NCBI RefSeq assembly: GCF_902463975.1
Contig: NZ_CABQHJ010000010.1
Span: 7,173 to 71,172, forward strand
Direction: 5' to 3'
DNA: 64,000 nucleotides
Source of the DNA: Phascolarctobacterium_A sp902463975
Lineage (GTDB): Bacteria > Bacillota > Negativicutes > Acidaminococcales > Acidaminococcaceae
This document shows positions 41,508 to 50,037 of the stretch, in pieces. Position numbers and translations under genes: made by a program. Position 1 is the first letter of the stretch; every line of letters begins with the position of its first letter. The notes below the pieces were generated by a model. It made no database searches, was not told the origin of the DNA, and worked only from the letters and a program-made list of their open reading frames with translations.

Positions 41508-42314
41508 TTATTTTACAAGAATGGTAATATTGTGCTCATCTGCCAGCGCAATCACTTTTTCGCGCTCCGGAATGATAGTATTACCTGCTTCAATAACAGC
41601 TCCGGTAGCACCGGCATGAATCATAGATTCAATCGTTGTCGTACCAAAACCGGGAATATCAAAGCGTTGATCCTGCTTCGGCTTGGCAGCCTTGGCTACA
41701 ATCACACCGCCCTTGCCTAAAAAACCGCCGCGCAAAATGCAGGCATCAGTGCCTTCAATTGCTTCTACTGCCATCACAGCACGATTTTTTACAACTACGG
41801 TCTGACCAATATCAAGTCCGCCGATAGCCTTCGCCATCTCAAAGCCAAATTCCATATCCGCAAGCTCTGCCTCTGTAGGCTTACGCTTTGTCAGAACGCC
41901 AGGCTGTGGCAAAAGCGGTTTGATCAGCAAGGTCTGATCCATGACCTCAATGCCTTCGTCCTCCAGCTCCTTAACAATCGCATTCATGATAGTATCATCC
42001 TTGCGGTCCGGAATAGTAGCTAAAATTTTTATCGCCCGCAGATCAGGAACAATCCTGCCTGCTTTGTACAAAACTTCCTTTGTTACCTTACCGATCATGG
42101 TGACCTTGGTAACCTTATTTTTTTTCAGCGTAGAAATAATCTTGCCAATTTTGCCGATGTTGATATCGTAATAAGCATCAACACTGCCGGGCAGCTCCTC
42201 GTCAATCCCGGGAACAACACCTACAGCGACAACATGGTAACCCAGCTCCTTTGCCGAGCGTGCTACCTCTACCGGCAGATGTCCGACACCTGAAAGTACG
42301 CCCAGCACCTCCAT
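41508..42314 (-). CDS. lpxI: UDP-2,3-diacylglucosamine pyrophosphatase LpxI
   Basis: A 268-aa LpxI-type enzyme hydrolysing UDP-2,3-diacylglucosamine to lipid X. It is the non-orthologous replacement for LpxH used in many non-enteric bacteria. Visible: EVLGVLSGVGHLPVEVARSA, IGKIGKIISTLKKNKVTKVT, MIGKVTKEVLYK, LIVPDLRAIKIL-like VPDLRAIKILATIPDRKDDT, and a C-terminal DUF1009 region with GGVIVAKAAKPKQDQRFD and GTTTIESMIHAGATG. Start at 42314, 4 nt after the lpxA stop codon; earlier in-frame starts fall inside lpxA. Confidence 0.93.
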   Translation of the reverse strand: MEVLGVLSGVGHLPVEVARSAKELGYHVVAVGVVPGIDEELPGSVDAYYDINIGKIGKIISTLKKNKVTKVTMIGKVTKEVLYKAGRIVPDLRAIKILATIPDRKDDTIMNAIVKELEDEGIEVMDQTLLIKPLLPQPGVLTKRKPTEAELADMEFGFEMAKAIGGLDIGQTVVVKNRAVMAVEAIEGTDACILRGGFLGKGGVIVAKAAKPKQDQRFDIPGFGTTTIESMIHAGATGAVIEAGNTIIPEREKVIALADEHNITILVK

Positions 42315-42318
42315 AGCC

Positions 42319-43125
42319 TTAGCCTCTGCGTGTACGGATAATACCGCGTTCAACATTGCGCAGGAAACGCAGCAGATGTTCCATAGGCTCGGAGCTTGTC
42401 AGCTCCTGCTCCATAGTGCTGATTGCCTCCTGCAGCGGCAGGCCGCTGCGATAAAGAATGCGGAAAGCCTTTTTCAGCTCGCTGCGCTCTTCAACCGGCA
42501 TACCTGCGCGGGAAAGACCAACGCTGTTCAGGCCGGAAACAAAAGCAGGATCACCAGCGCAGATCATGAACGGAGGAACATCCTGGGTTACACGTGCCAT
42601 ACCGCCAATCATTGCGTTACGGCCAATCTTGCAGAACTGGTGTACTGCAGACAAGCCGCCGATAACGGCACGGTCCTCAACGATAACGTGGCCTGCAAGT
42701 GTTGCAACGTTAGACATAATAACATTGTTACCCACGATGCAGTTATGTGCTACATGGGTGTAGGCCATCATCAGGATATTGTTGCCGATACGGGTTTCGT
42801 TGCCTTCGCCGCATGCACGATGAACAGTGCAGCATTCACGGAAGCTGCCGCCGTCACCGATAATGGTATAGCTTTTTTCACCTACAAATTTTAAATCCTG
42901 CGGTACTGCGCCAATAGAGCAGCCCGGGAAAAAGTGGCAATTCTTGCCGATTTTAGTATATGGATGGATAGTCACATGTGCGCCAATCACGCAGCCGTCG
43001 CCAATCTCCGTATCTTCGTCGATAACAGCATAAGGACCTACGCTAACGTCCTTGCCGATTTTAGCAGACGGATGAATAATTGCAGTTTCATGGATACCAC
43101 TAGTTGGCATAATAACCGAACTCAT
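42319..43125 (-). CDS. lpxA: UDP-N-acetylglucosamine acyltransferase LpxA
   Basis: A 268-aa left-handed beta-helix enzyme adding the first 3-hydroxyacyl chain to UDP-GlcNAc. Hexapeptide repeats run through residues ~10-190 (IHPSAKIGKDVSVGPYAVI, IGDGCVIGAHVTIHPYTKIG). The catalytic His region is MMAYTHVAHNCIVGNNVIMS, and a C-terminal helical domain follows. ATG at 43125 has GGGAG with 8-nt spacing. The 176-bp gap before it contains no clear consensus promoter, only an AT-rich stretch and an AGCTGTA/TACAGCT hairpin. Confidence 0.96.
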   Translation of the reverse strand: MSSVIMPTSGIHETAIIHPSAKIGKDVSVGPYAVIDEDTEIGDGCVIGAHVTIHPYTKIGKNCHFFPGCSIGAVPQDLKFVGEKSYTIIGDGGSFRECCTVHRACGEGNETRIGNNILMMAYTHVAHNCIVGNNVIMSNVATLAGHVIVEDRAVIGGLSAVHQFCKIGRNAMIGGMARVTQDVPPFMICAGDPAFVSGLNSVGLSRAGMPVEERSELKKAFRILYRSGLPLQEAISTMEQELTSSEPMEHLLRFLRNVERGIIRTRRG

Positions 43126-43301
43126 TATTTTCACTCCCCAAACAAGATGTTAATCAAGCAATTAAATATAAATATAATACTATAATCACAGGTATCCACG
43201 ATTTTTAACATTACAAAAATCACAGTTAAATGAAATTAGCATTAATTTTAGCTGTATTGCTCGCTTATTCTACCAATTACAGCTTTTTTGTATTTTGCTG
43301 A

Positions 43302-43748
43302 TTAATTTTCTTTCGGGTCCATAATAGCAAAGGTGCAATCGCATTCGCAGGCAACCTTGCCGTCAACCTTACCCTCGCAATGAATGATACCCATGCTGCC
43401 GCGCATAATTTTAGTTACCTCAGCGGTGGTTACAACCTGGTCACCGGGCACAACCTGCTTGCGGAAGCGTACATTGTCTATTTTAGCGAAAACAGCAATC
43501 TTGCCGCGGTTTTCTTCCGGATACAGCATAGCAACGCCGCCAACCTGAGCCATAGCCTCAATCAGCAGAACGCCGGGCATAATCGGTTCATTAGGGAAAT
43601 GACCTAAGAACTGCATTTCATTAGCGGTAATATTTTTAATACCTACTGCGCGCTTCATAGGCTCAACTTCCAGAATGCGGTCAACCAAAAGCATCGGATA
43701 ACGATGCGGCAGAATCTTTTTAATTTCGTTAATATCTAATACTGTCAT
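43302..43748 (-). CDS. fabZ: 3-hydroxyacyl-ACP dehydratase FabZ
   Basis: A 148-aa hot-dog dehydratase of type II fatty acid synthesis. LPHRYPMLLVDRILEVEP and the active-site region FLGHFPNEPIMPGVLLIEAM (His and Glu) are present. It is found among lpx genes in many diderms because it competes with LpxA/LpxD for 3-hydroxyacyl-ACP. 3 nt after lpxC, same transcript. Confidence 0.96.
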   Translation of the reverse strand: MTVLDINEIKKILPHRYPMLLVDRILEVEPMKRAVGIKNITANEMQFLGHFPNEPIMPGVLLIEAMAQVGGVAMLYPEENRGKIAVFAKIDNVRFRKQVVPGDQVVTTAEVTKIMRGSMGIIHCEGKVDGKVACECDCTFAIMDPKEN

Positions 43749-43751
43749 TTA

Positions 43752-44600
43752 TTACTCCCCCTTTGTTCTGTAAGCCTGTATTTGCTTAGCGATTGCGGAA
43801 TTAAAGGCATGGCCTGTTTTTACGGCAATAACATGCGCTTTAATCGGTCCCAGCAGATACAAGTCGCCGATGGCATCAAGTATCTTGTGTCTGATCAGTT
43901 CATCGTCAAAACGCGGCACAGAAAGAATTTTTTCATCATCAAAAACAACTACATTCTCTAACGAACCGCCAAGGCCCAGTCCCATCTTACGCAGCATTTC
44001 CAGCTCGGAAGTAAAAGCCACTGTTCTGGCAGCCATAATATCCTTTTTAAAGCTCTCCTTATCGAGCAGGATATCGAAATACTGGGTTCCCAGCATCGGA
44101 TGACTGTTGATGGATGTAAAAGAAATTCTGTAGCCGTCATAAGGTAAAATAACGATATAACGGTCATTGTCATAAACGGAAAATGCTTTATCAACGGCAT
44201 ATATATGACGTTCTGCCTCCTGCTGCACCGGTTCTGCTTTTTCAATCAGCTCGCAGAAAACCTTAGCACTGCCGTCGGTTACCGGCGGTTCCGGGGAAGA
44301 CATTTCAATACGGATATTGTCAATCGCCATCATAGACAGCGCACCCATAAGATGCTCAACTGTAAAAACCTCAGCACCGTTTGCACTAAGTGTTGTTGCC
44401 TTTACCGTGGAGCTTACATTCTCCGGCAAAGCTTTTATTTCCGGTCTGTCAGGTAAATCGGTACGGATGAAGATGATGCCTGTATCAGGTGCTGCAGGCT
44501 TCAGCGTCATCAGCACATCCTTGCCGGAATGCAGACCAATGCCAGAATAGGATACCTCTTTAGCAATTGTATGCTGGTATTCCTTTTTTTGTTCGGTCAT
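43752..44600 (-). CDS. lpxC: UDP-3-O-acyl-N-acetylglucosamine deacetylase LpxC
   Basis: A 282-aa Zn-dependent deacetylase for the first committed step of lipid A synthesis. Zn-ligand regions VEHLMGALSMMAIDNIRIE, LIRHKILDAIGDLYLLG and the general-base KTGHAFNSAIAKQI are all visible, plus YSGIGLHSGKDVLMTL at the N-terminus. Length is normal for stand-alone LpxC. Between lpxL2 and fabZ. Confidence 0.96.
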   Translation of the reverse strand: MTEQKKEYQHTIAKEVSYSGIGLHSGKDVLMTLKPAAPDTGIIFIRTDLPDRPEIKALPENVSSTVKATTLSANGAEVFTVEHLMGALSMMAIDNIRIEMSSPEPPVTDGSAKVFCELIEKAEPVQQEAERHIYAVDKAFSVYDNDRYIVILPYDGYRISFTSINSHPMLGTQYFDILLDKESFKKDIMAARTVAFTSELEMLRKMGLGLGGSLENVVVFDDEKILSVPRFDDELIRHKILDAIGDLYLLGPIKAHVIAVKTGHAFNSAIAKQIQAYRTKGE

Positions 44601-44621
44601 TTTGCTCCTCCTTTATCAAAT

Positions 44622-45512
44622 TTATTTTTTTCTGCCAAACCGCTGGCGTCCGTCCTTCCAACGGTCATGCACCCAGAACCACATTTCCGGATGCGCAATA
44701 ATCTCATGCTCCAGAATTGTAACCAGCTCACGGGTTACTGCGTAAAAATCCTGCTCCTTGTTTTTAGTTTTCGGGGTGTACAAGGGAGGATAAATTTTAG
44801 CAGTACAGCTGCCATCTGCATTATTGTGCAGAAAGATTGGTAAAATCGGTGAACCGTAAATACGCGAAAGCGCCGCCGGTCCCATCGGAATAACAGAATC
44901 CTTGCCGAACAGATCAATGCGCACGCCATCATCATTCGTATCCTGGTCGTAAAGAATACCCAGAAGATTTTTTTCACGCAGCATACGGCTGATTGCCAGC
45001 AAGCCATGCTCACCACGGTTATAGGTAACCTTTTGTCCTACCATCTGGCGGAATTCATTGATGAGCTTATCCATATGACCATTATTCTGCTTACGCGTAA
45101 TAGAAAGCATAGGATAGCCATGCAGCGCTACAGTTGCGCCTAAAAGCTCCCAGTTACCGTAATGGCCGGTAGCCATAATGACGCCCTTGCCCTGTGCATA
45201 GGCAGCCTCCAGATATTCCAGGCCTTCTACCCTTACTTTTTGGTCAATATTATCCTTATTCAGCAAGGGGAAGCGCATAACCTCCACGACCATGCGACCA
45301 AAGCGATGCAGGCTTTCTTCAGCGATTTGGGCCGCTCTTGCTCCATCTACTCCCAGACACTCGCGAATGTTGGCCTCTGCCATCTGCATACGCCAACGCG
45401 GTACAACCATTACTGCTACGCTGCCCAGGAATTTTGCTACCAGCTTACGCAGCCACATGGGTGAAACACACATAAATTTACTAAAAAGCTTGACTATATA
45501 ATAACCTAACAA
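44622..45512 (-). CDS. Lipid A late acyltransferase (LpxL/HtrB family), copy 2
   Basis: A 296-aa inner-membrane acyltransferase of the same family as 31850-32752. Catalytic block VIMATGHYGNWELLGATVAL, then NLLGILYDQDTNDDGVRIDL and PMGPAALSRIYGSPILPIF. It retains the more typical HYGNWE motif. Two divergent copies imply two secondary acyl chains or different acyl specificities. Located between lpxD and lpxC. Confidence 0.9.
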   Translation of the reverse strand: MLGYYIVKLFSKFMCVSPMWLRKLVAKFLGSVAVMVVPRWRMQMAEANIRECLGVDGARAAQIAEESLHRFGRMVVEVMRFPLLNKDNIDQKVRVEGLEYLEAAYAQGKGVIMATGHYGNWELLGATVALHGYPMLSITRKQNNGHMDKLINEFRQMVGQKVTYNRGEHGLLAISRMLREKNLLGILYDQDTNDDGVRIDLFGKDSVIPMGPAALSRIYGSPILPIFLHNNADGSCTAKIYPPLYTPKTKNKEQDFYAVTRELVTILEHEIIAHPEMWFWVHDRWKDGRQRFGRKK

Positions 45513-45527
45513 GCCTTCACCACCTAC

Positions 45528-46550
45528 TTATTTTTTCAGCTCTGCCAGTTCCTTTTCCAGAGCCTTGACGCGCTTGAGCATATCGCCCATCTTGCGCATA
45601 TTTGCTTCCTGACGCAGCCATTCCTTCATCGGCATAGCAGGGAAGCCACCCATAACGGAATTGTCTGGAACATTATTGGTAATACCGGTTCTACCACCAA
45701 ATACGCAGTTGTTGCCAATGGTAATATGACCGACAGTACCAACCTGGCCAGCAAAGGTAACATTGTTGCCTACGGTTACGCTGCCGGAAATACCCACATG
45801 CGCAACAACCAAGCAGTTTTCACCTAAGATATCATTATGGCCGAGATGTACCAGGTTATCAATTTTGGTTCCCTTGCCAACGATAGTGCTGTCAACAGTA
45901 GCACGGTCGATACAGGTATTGTTGCCAATCTCTACATCATCCTGCAGCACTACATTACCGGTTTGCAGCACCTTGCTGTGCTTGCCGTTCTGGGTAATAT
46001 AGCCAAAGCCGTCGCCGCCGATTACAGAACCGGACTGCAGAATAACTCTGTCGCCCAGCACGCAATCCTCACGGATGGTGGTATTAGGATAAAGAGTGCA
46101 ATCCTTGCCCATTTTTACGCGTTTGCCAACATAAGCGTGCGGATAAATAACGCAGCCGTCACCAATCTCAGCATCGTCCTCTACTACCGCAAAGGGTTGG
46201 ATAGCAACATTGCTGCCGATTTTTGCTTTTTTGGATACATAAGCATAAGGACTGATAACGCGCTCTACCTTCTCCTGCGGGCGGAACAACTCCAGCAGGG
46301 CAGCGAAAGCTGCACGCGGGTTAGCAACTCTGATAACCGGACGACCATCAAGCTCCGGATCCTCAGGGCTCAGAACCATTACACCGGCCTTGCTGAGATG
46401 ACAATGCTCTACATGAGGCGGCACCGCAAAGGAAATATCCTTCGGACCTGCCTCCACCAATCCATTGACACCGGTAATGAGCAATTCGGGGTTATCATGC
46501 TCTACTGTACCTTTTAAAAACTCAGCTAATTCTTGTACACTCTTCTCCAT
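45528..46550 (-). CDS. lpxD: UDP-3-O-acylglucosamine N-acyltransferase LpxD
   Basis: A 340-aa beta-helix acyltransferase adding the 2-N hydroxyacyl chain. N-terminal uridine-binding domain (residues 1-100, FAVPPHVEHCHLSKAGVMVL, then RVANPRAAFAALLELF). Hexapeptide repeats include IGDGCVIYPHAYVGKRVKMG and NLVHLGHNDILGENCLVVAH with catalytic His. A C-terminal helix carries LKRVKALEKELAELKK. Normal length. Confidence 0.95.
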   Translation of the reverse strand: MEKSVQELAEFLKGTVEHDNPELLITGVNGLVEAGPKDISFAVPPHVEHCHLSKAGVMVLSPEDPELDGRPVIRVANPRAAFAALLELFRPQEKVERVISPYAYVSKKAKIGSNVAIQPFAVVEDDAEIGDGCVIYPHAYVGKRVKMGKDCTLYPNTTIREDCVLGDRVILQSGSVIGGDGFGYITQNGKHSKVLQTGNVVLQDDVEIGNNTCIDRATVDSTIVGKGTKIDNLVHLGHNDILGENCLVVAHVGISGSVTVGNNVTFAGQVGTVGHITIGNNCVFGGRTGITNNVPDNSVMGGFPAMPMKEWLRQEANMRKMGDMLKRVKALEKELAELKK

Positions 46551-46580
46551 TTCATACCTCCACCATAAAGCTGCTTACGC

Positions 46581-46608
46581 AAAAAGCGGACGGACTACCC
46601 GCCCGCTT
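46581..46608 (-). terminator. Terminator between ompH-like lipoprotein gene and lpxD
   Basis: Stem AAGCGGGCGG/CCGTCCGCTT (one G-U pair, minus strand) with a TAGTC-type loop, then TTTTT. It may attenuate read-through from the chaperone genes into lpxD. Confidence 0.65.
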
Positions 46609-46619
46609 CAGGGTGCTGC

Positions 46620-47027
46620 TTATTTCATTTTTGCAATTACATCACTAGTAACATCAGTGCCGCCTTGTGGAACAGCGCGCTTATCTAAAATAGCGCCCAG
46701 CTTTTTCTCATCGGAAACCTGCTTCAGTGCAGTATCCAGGCTGGCCTTCAGTTTATTTTGAGCCTCGCTTTGAATCAGCTTAGCCTTAGCGCCATAATCT
46801 TCGGCAACCTTTTTTGCATCATCGCCGGTTTTGCCTGCCATATCCTTATCCATCTGGGTTTTCAGGTCAGTCATTTTTTTAGTAACATCTTCCTGAGTTG
46901 TTTTTACGATAGGAGCTTCAGCTTCAATCTTGCTCATATCAACAGTACCAAAATCAGCATTGCGTCCGCTGCAGCCAAAAGTAAACATAGATGCTGCAAT
47001 CATCAAACCAGCAATAATTTTTTTCAT
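46620..47027 (-). CDS. Small Skp/OmpH-like lipoprotein
   Basis: A 135-aa protein with lipoprotein signal MKKIIAGLMIAASMFTFGCS and a mature helical hairpin region (VKTTQEDVTKKMTDLKTQMD) ending GGTDVTSDVIAKMK. That last motif matches the closing GGVDITDEVAKAMQ of the Skp-like protein at 48108, so the two share a fold. ATG at 47027 has GAGG with 9-nt spacing. Probably an envelope chaperone tethered to a membrane. Confidence 0.75.
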   Translation of the reverse strand: MKKIIAGLMIAASMFTFGCSGRNADFGTVDMSKIEAEAPIVKTTQEDVTKKMTDLKTQMDKDMAGKTGDDAKKVAEDYGAKAKLIQSEAQNKLKASLDTALKQVSDEKKLGAILDKRAVPQGGTDVTSDVIAKMK

Positions 47028-47081
47028 AATTTTTAACCTCACTTAATTATAGCATGAATCAGGCCCGGGCACGTGAACGTA

Positions 47082-48002
47082 TCACGTCTTTTTTAAGGCC
47101 TTGATTATGGCATCGGTAATATCCTCCGCCTTCATATTAACTCTAAACTTATTAAAAACAATAGTATAACCGCGTTCATGCGCCAGCTTCACAGCCTGAC
47201 TTTCGATATCCTGATTGATTTGCTTCTTCAAGCTATCATTCTTCTCCTGCTGCTTATCAATTTCTCTGTCGATAACACTCAGCGCATTGTTTAATGCCTT
47301 CGGTGCCGTATCAAGCATTTCCTTGTCGCGTTCCTCCGGCGATTTGAGCTGCTGCATAGCCTGAGCATGATGCTTCTGTGCCATCTCACGCATCCGCTGC
47401 TCAGCCTGCTCTTTATAAGGCAATACCTTGGCATCAACCAGGCGTCGTTTTTCCGCCTGCAGCTCACCAATCTGCACACCACGCTCCTGCTGCAAATGCT
47501 GCAGCTGCTTTTCAACCGCCTGACGTTCATCAGGCTTCATTTTTACGGTCTCCAGCAGCGCGCGTAAATTAAACAGCTTCAGCTTATAGGCTTCTTCAAC
47601 CTCTGTTTTGCGTGCAGCCAGCTTGCTGTCTGCTTCTGCCTCAGCCTGTGCTACAAACTTCTGCAGCTTAGCATTTTCAATCTCCCTCTGTTCTACCATA
47701 CGGGTATTGAAATCAGCCTCCATGAAGCTTTGCTGGCTGAGCTGCCGCAGACTGCGCAGCTTATTCAAGCTGCTTAGCTGCGCCTTGGCCAGCTCCTCCT
47801 GACCTTTACGCTTGTTCAGCAGATCCTGCAGGATTTTTTCGCCCTGCTCCAGCTTAGCATACTGAGGATGGGCGCTTACCGCCTGCTCCCAGTTGATAAC
47901 AGCAATTTTTTCCTGCGGTCCCCGGACATTGGTACTGCATGCCGAAATCAGCAGAGCAGCTGCAATAATAGCACTTATTTTTACCAGCTTGTTCTTCTTC
48001 AT
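47082..48002 (-). CDS. Large Skp/OmpH-like lipoprotein
   Basis: A 306-aa lipoprotein (lipobox LLISACS) with long charged helices: KLEQGEKILQDLLNKRKGQE, a Gln-rich middle, and a C-terminal YTIVFNKFRVNMKAEDITDA. The opening IAVINWEQAVSAHPQYAKLE is the OmpH strand. It looks like an extended Skp-type chaperone with two coiled arms. Start at 48002 with GGAGG and 5-nt spacing. Confidence 0.7.
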   Translation of the reverse strand: MKKNKLVKISAIIAAALLISACSTNVRGPQEKIAVINWEQAVSAHPQYAKLEQGEKILQDLLNKRKGQEELAKAQLSSLNKLRSLRQLSQQSFMEADFNTRMVEQREIENAKLQKFVAQAEAEADSKLAARKTEVEEAYKLKLFNLRALLETVKMKPDERQAVEKQLQHLQQERGVQIGELQAEKRRLVDAKVLPYKEQAEQRMREMAQKHHAQAMQQLKSPEERDKEMLDTAPKALNNALSVIDREIDKQQEKNDSLKKQINQDIESQAVKLAHERGYTIVFNKFRVNMKAEDITDAIIKALKKT

Positions 48003-48107
48003 TCCTGCCTCCAATAACATTGCTGTACATCCGTAAATACCGCGATTAAATTGACATTGCGCAAGGCAATCTGCCAACTTCAGAGCAGCAATGCGCTGAA
48101 GAAGCTG

Positions 48108-48593
48108 TTATTTGCCTGCTTGCATAGCCTTGGCAACCTCATCGGTAATATCTACACCGCCGAAAACAACAGTGTTCTTATCTACTACAACTGCCAGACC
48201 TTTTTTGTCGGCAATCTTTTTGATGCTAGCTTCGATTTTCTTCAGCACAGGGTCCATCAGCTCTTTTTGTTTGTTGGCAAGACGTTCCTGAGTCTGAGTA
48301 TAATACTTTCTCTTTTCTGCCTCGTTCATGGTCTTGCTTTTCTCATTGAAATCCTTTTGGGCAGATTCGATTTCTTTGTTCATAGCTTCGTTAACTTTGC
48401 TCAAATCCGGGCTTTGTGCTACCAGCATCTGATAGTTAACTACACCGATAGCAGATTCGCTGGAGGCTGCAAAAGCACTCTTGCCAACACCGCTCTGCGT
48501 TACAGAAAGCGCAAAGCAGCCCAGTACAAAAATGGCTGCTATAAACAAGGAGATCAGTTTTACATTTTTAGGGTTACGCAATTTCTGCATCAT
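48108..48593 (-). CDS. skp: Skp/OmpH family periplasmic chaperone
   Basis: A 161-aa Skp-like chaperone for outer-membrane proteins. Hydrophobic signal/anchor (VKLISLFIAAIFVLGCFALS), the OmpH opening strand SAIGVVNYQMLVAQSPDLSK, two long helices, and the closing LAVVVDKNTVVFGGVDITDE. It heads the lpx cluster transcript behind a consensus promoter. The first of three related genes in a row. Confidence 0.85.
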   Translation of the reverse strand: MMQKLRNPKNVKLISLFIAAIFVLGCFALSVTQSGVGKSAFAASSESAIGVVNYQMLVAQSPDLSKVNEAMNKEIESAQKDFNEKSKTMNEAEKRKYYTQTQERLANKQKELMDPVLKKIEASIKKIADKKGLAVVVDKNTVVFGGVDITDEVAKAMQAGK

Positions 48594-48708
48594 AATCTAA
48601 ATCCCTACCTTCTTTTCCTCATACAAAAATTCAGAAGCGGCAAGAACAGAAAACAACAGTCAGCTGCTGTCATCTGCTTCTGTCCCGTCTGTTGCAATAA
48701 TATATCTT

Positions 48709-48737
48709 ATTATATCAGCCTGCGCTCATTCTTTCAA
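48709..48737 (-). promoter_or_regulatory. Consensus promoter upstream of skp
   Basis: Minus strand TTGAAA (48737-48732), 17-bp spacer, TATAAT (48714-48709). It lies 116 bp upstream of the skp start and likely drives the skp-lpx genes to its left. No sigma-E-type motif was seen. Confidence 0.8.
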
Positions 48738-48743
48738 GAATTG

Positions 48744-50015
48744 CTACAGATTTCCTATAAGACGCAGGTAAAATTCCTGCCCGCCATAAATATATTCCGC
48801 ACTTAGGAACTCATGAATGCGGTAGCGCACCGCAAATTCATTACGGTTATCACCGGAAAAATGCTCGGCCCGCAAACGCCATTTAGGACTCAGGCTGTAT
48901 TCCAGACGATAATTGTTGTCGCCTGTCGGTATCCGCCGTACATAGCTCCAGCCACTCTTGCCCCAATAATGCGTATAACCGGTGCCGAAGCGCCACTGGA
49001 CATCATCCAGGATAACCTCCGCCTCGCCAAAAATCTCGTCACGCGGTGAAATAAATTTACCAAGATGCGCCTTGCCTGAAAGGTTATCCTTATCACGGCC
49101 GATATCGCCATAGCCTTCAAACCATATTTTATAATCATCCGATTCAATCATAATGCTGACACCCAGATCCGCACCCGGGGTGATTTTCACCTGTGGCCGC
49201 AGCTGATAGTTTTTTACCTCCGGCTCATTCATAAGCTTCTCTAAAAGCTGCTGCTCCAGCTCCTGTCGGTGCCGCTGCACATAAGCCACCGGCAAGCCGC
49301 GCAGCTTGTCGCACTCACCGGCATATTTGTACTTCATCTGCATCAAAAGCACATTGGGAATATCCTCACTACGCAGCTCATAGCGAATGTCGCGCACCAA
49401 CTGCCCTACGGGATAGATAACAACCTGCACTACAGTGCGTCCGTCCTCCTGCAGCACGTCAACAGCCGGCTTAAATTCCGGCAGCTGTGCCTGCACCTCG
49501 CTGCGTACCAGCTTGCGCAGTACGCCGCCGGCCCAGTCACCTGCATCTACCGAGGCACCGCTGATAGCCTGCTCCAGCTGAGCCTGCAGCGCCGGAATGC
49601 GTTGCTTGAGCAGCACTGCTGTCTGCGTCTCTACTCCGGAAAACTGCAAATCAATAAAGGGCTTTTCGATAACCTTGTTCCAGGGACGAGCATACAAGCG
49701 CACCTGTGTCGCTTCGCCTACATCAAGCTGAACATCAGTCAGCTCGTAGCCGGTAAATACCCTGTCACCGATTTCTGTCAGCAGCCTGGCATAATCCTCC
49801 CTGGCTGCAGCAATTTTTGCCGCATCCTTATCAAGAAACAGCTGGTCCGCCACCACCTGCATACTGCTGCTCATCTTCTGCAGCAGCAGCTGGCTGGTGC
49901 CGCCGTTTGTATCTATAACCTGCACCTCTACTCTGTTAACCGGTGCAGAAAAAGCATGCTGCAATGGCAAGATGCTTGTCATTGCAGCACAGAACAGAAT
50001 CTTATTCAGCTTCAT
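48744..50015 (-). CDS. Unknown envelope protein, possible outer-membrane beta-barrel domain
   Basis: A 423-aa protein with signal peptide (MKLNKILFCAAMTSILPLQH, then AFSAP). The first ~270 residues are mixed helix/strand (VQVIDTNGGTSQLLLQKMSS and VEVQVIDT strands). The last ~150 are alternating strands rich in Tyr/Trp/Gly (FEGYGDIGRDKDNLSGKAHL, RYRIHEFLSAEYIYGGQEFY), as in small beta-barrels, although it ends in L rather than F. It follows bamA directly, so it may be an assembly or secretion partner. No family recognised. Confidence 0.6.
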   Translation of the reverse strand: MKLNKILFCAAMTSILPLQHAFSAPVNRVEVQVIDTNGGTSQLLLQKMSSSMQVVADQLFLDKDAAKIAAAREDYARLLTEIGDRVFTGYELTDVQLDVGEATQVRLYARPWNKVIEKPFIDLQFSGVETQTAVLLKQRIPALQAQLEQAISGASVDAGDWAGGVLRKLVRSEVQAQLPEFKPAVDVLQEDGRTVVQVVIYPVGQLVRDIRYELRSEDIPNVLLMQMKYKYAGECDKLRGLPVAYVQRHRQELEQQLLEKLMNEPEVKNYQLRPQVKITPGADLGVSIMIESDDYKIWFEGYGDIGRDKDNLSGKAHLGKFISPRDEIFGEAEVILDDVQWRFGTGYTHYWGKSGWSYVRRIPTGDNNYRLEYSLSPKWRLRAEHFSGDNRNEFAVRYRIHEFLSAEYIYGGQEFYLRLIGNL

Positions 50016-50037
50016 AGCCTAAATATTCTCCGCAAAA

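Noticed and set aside
43126..43301. Promoter for lpxA
   Set aside because: AT-rich, but no -35/-10 pair with acceptable spacing; only a hairpin without a T-run.
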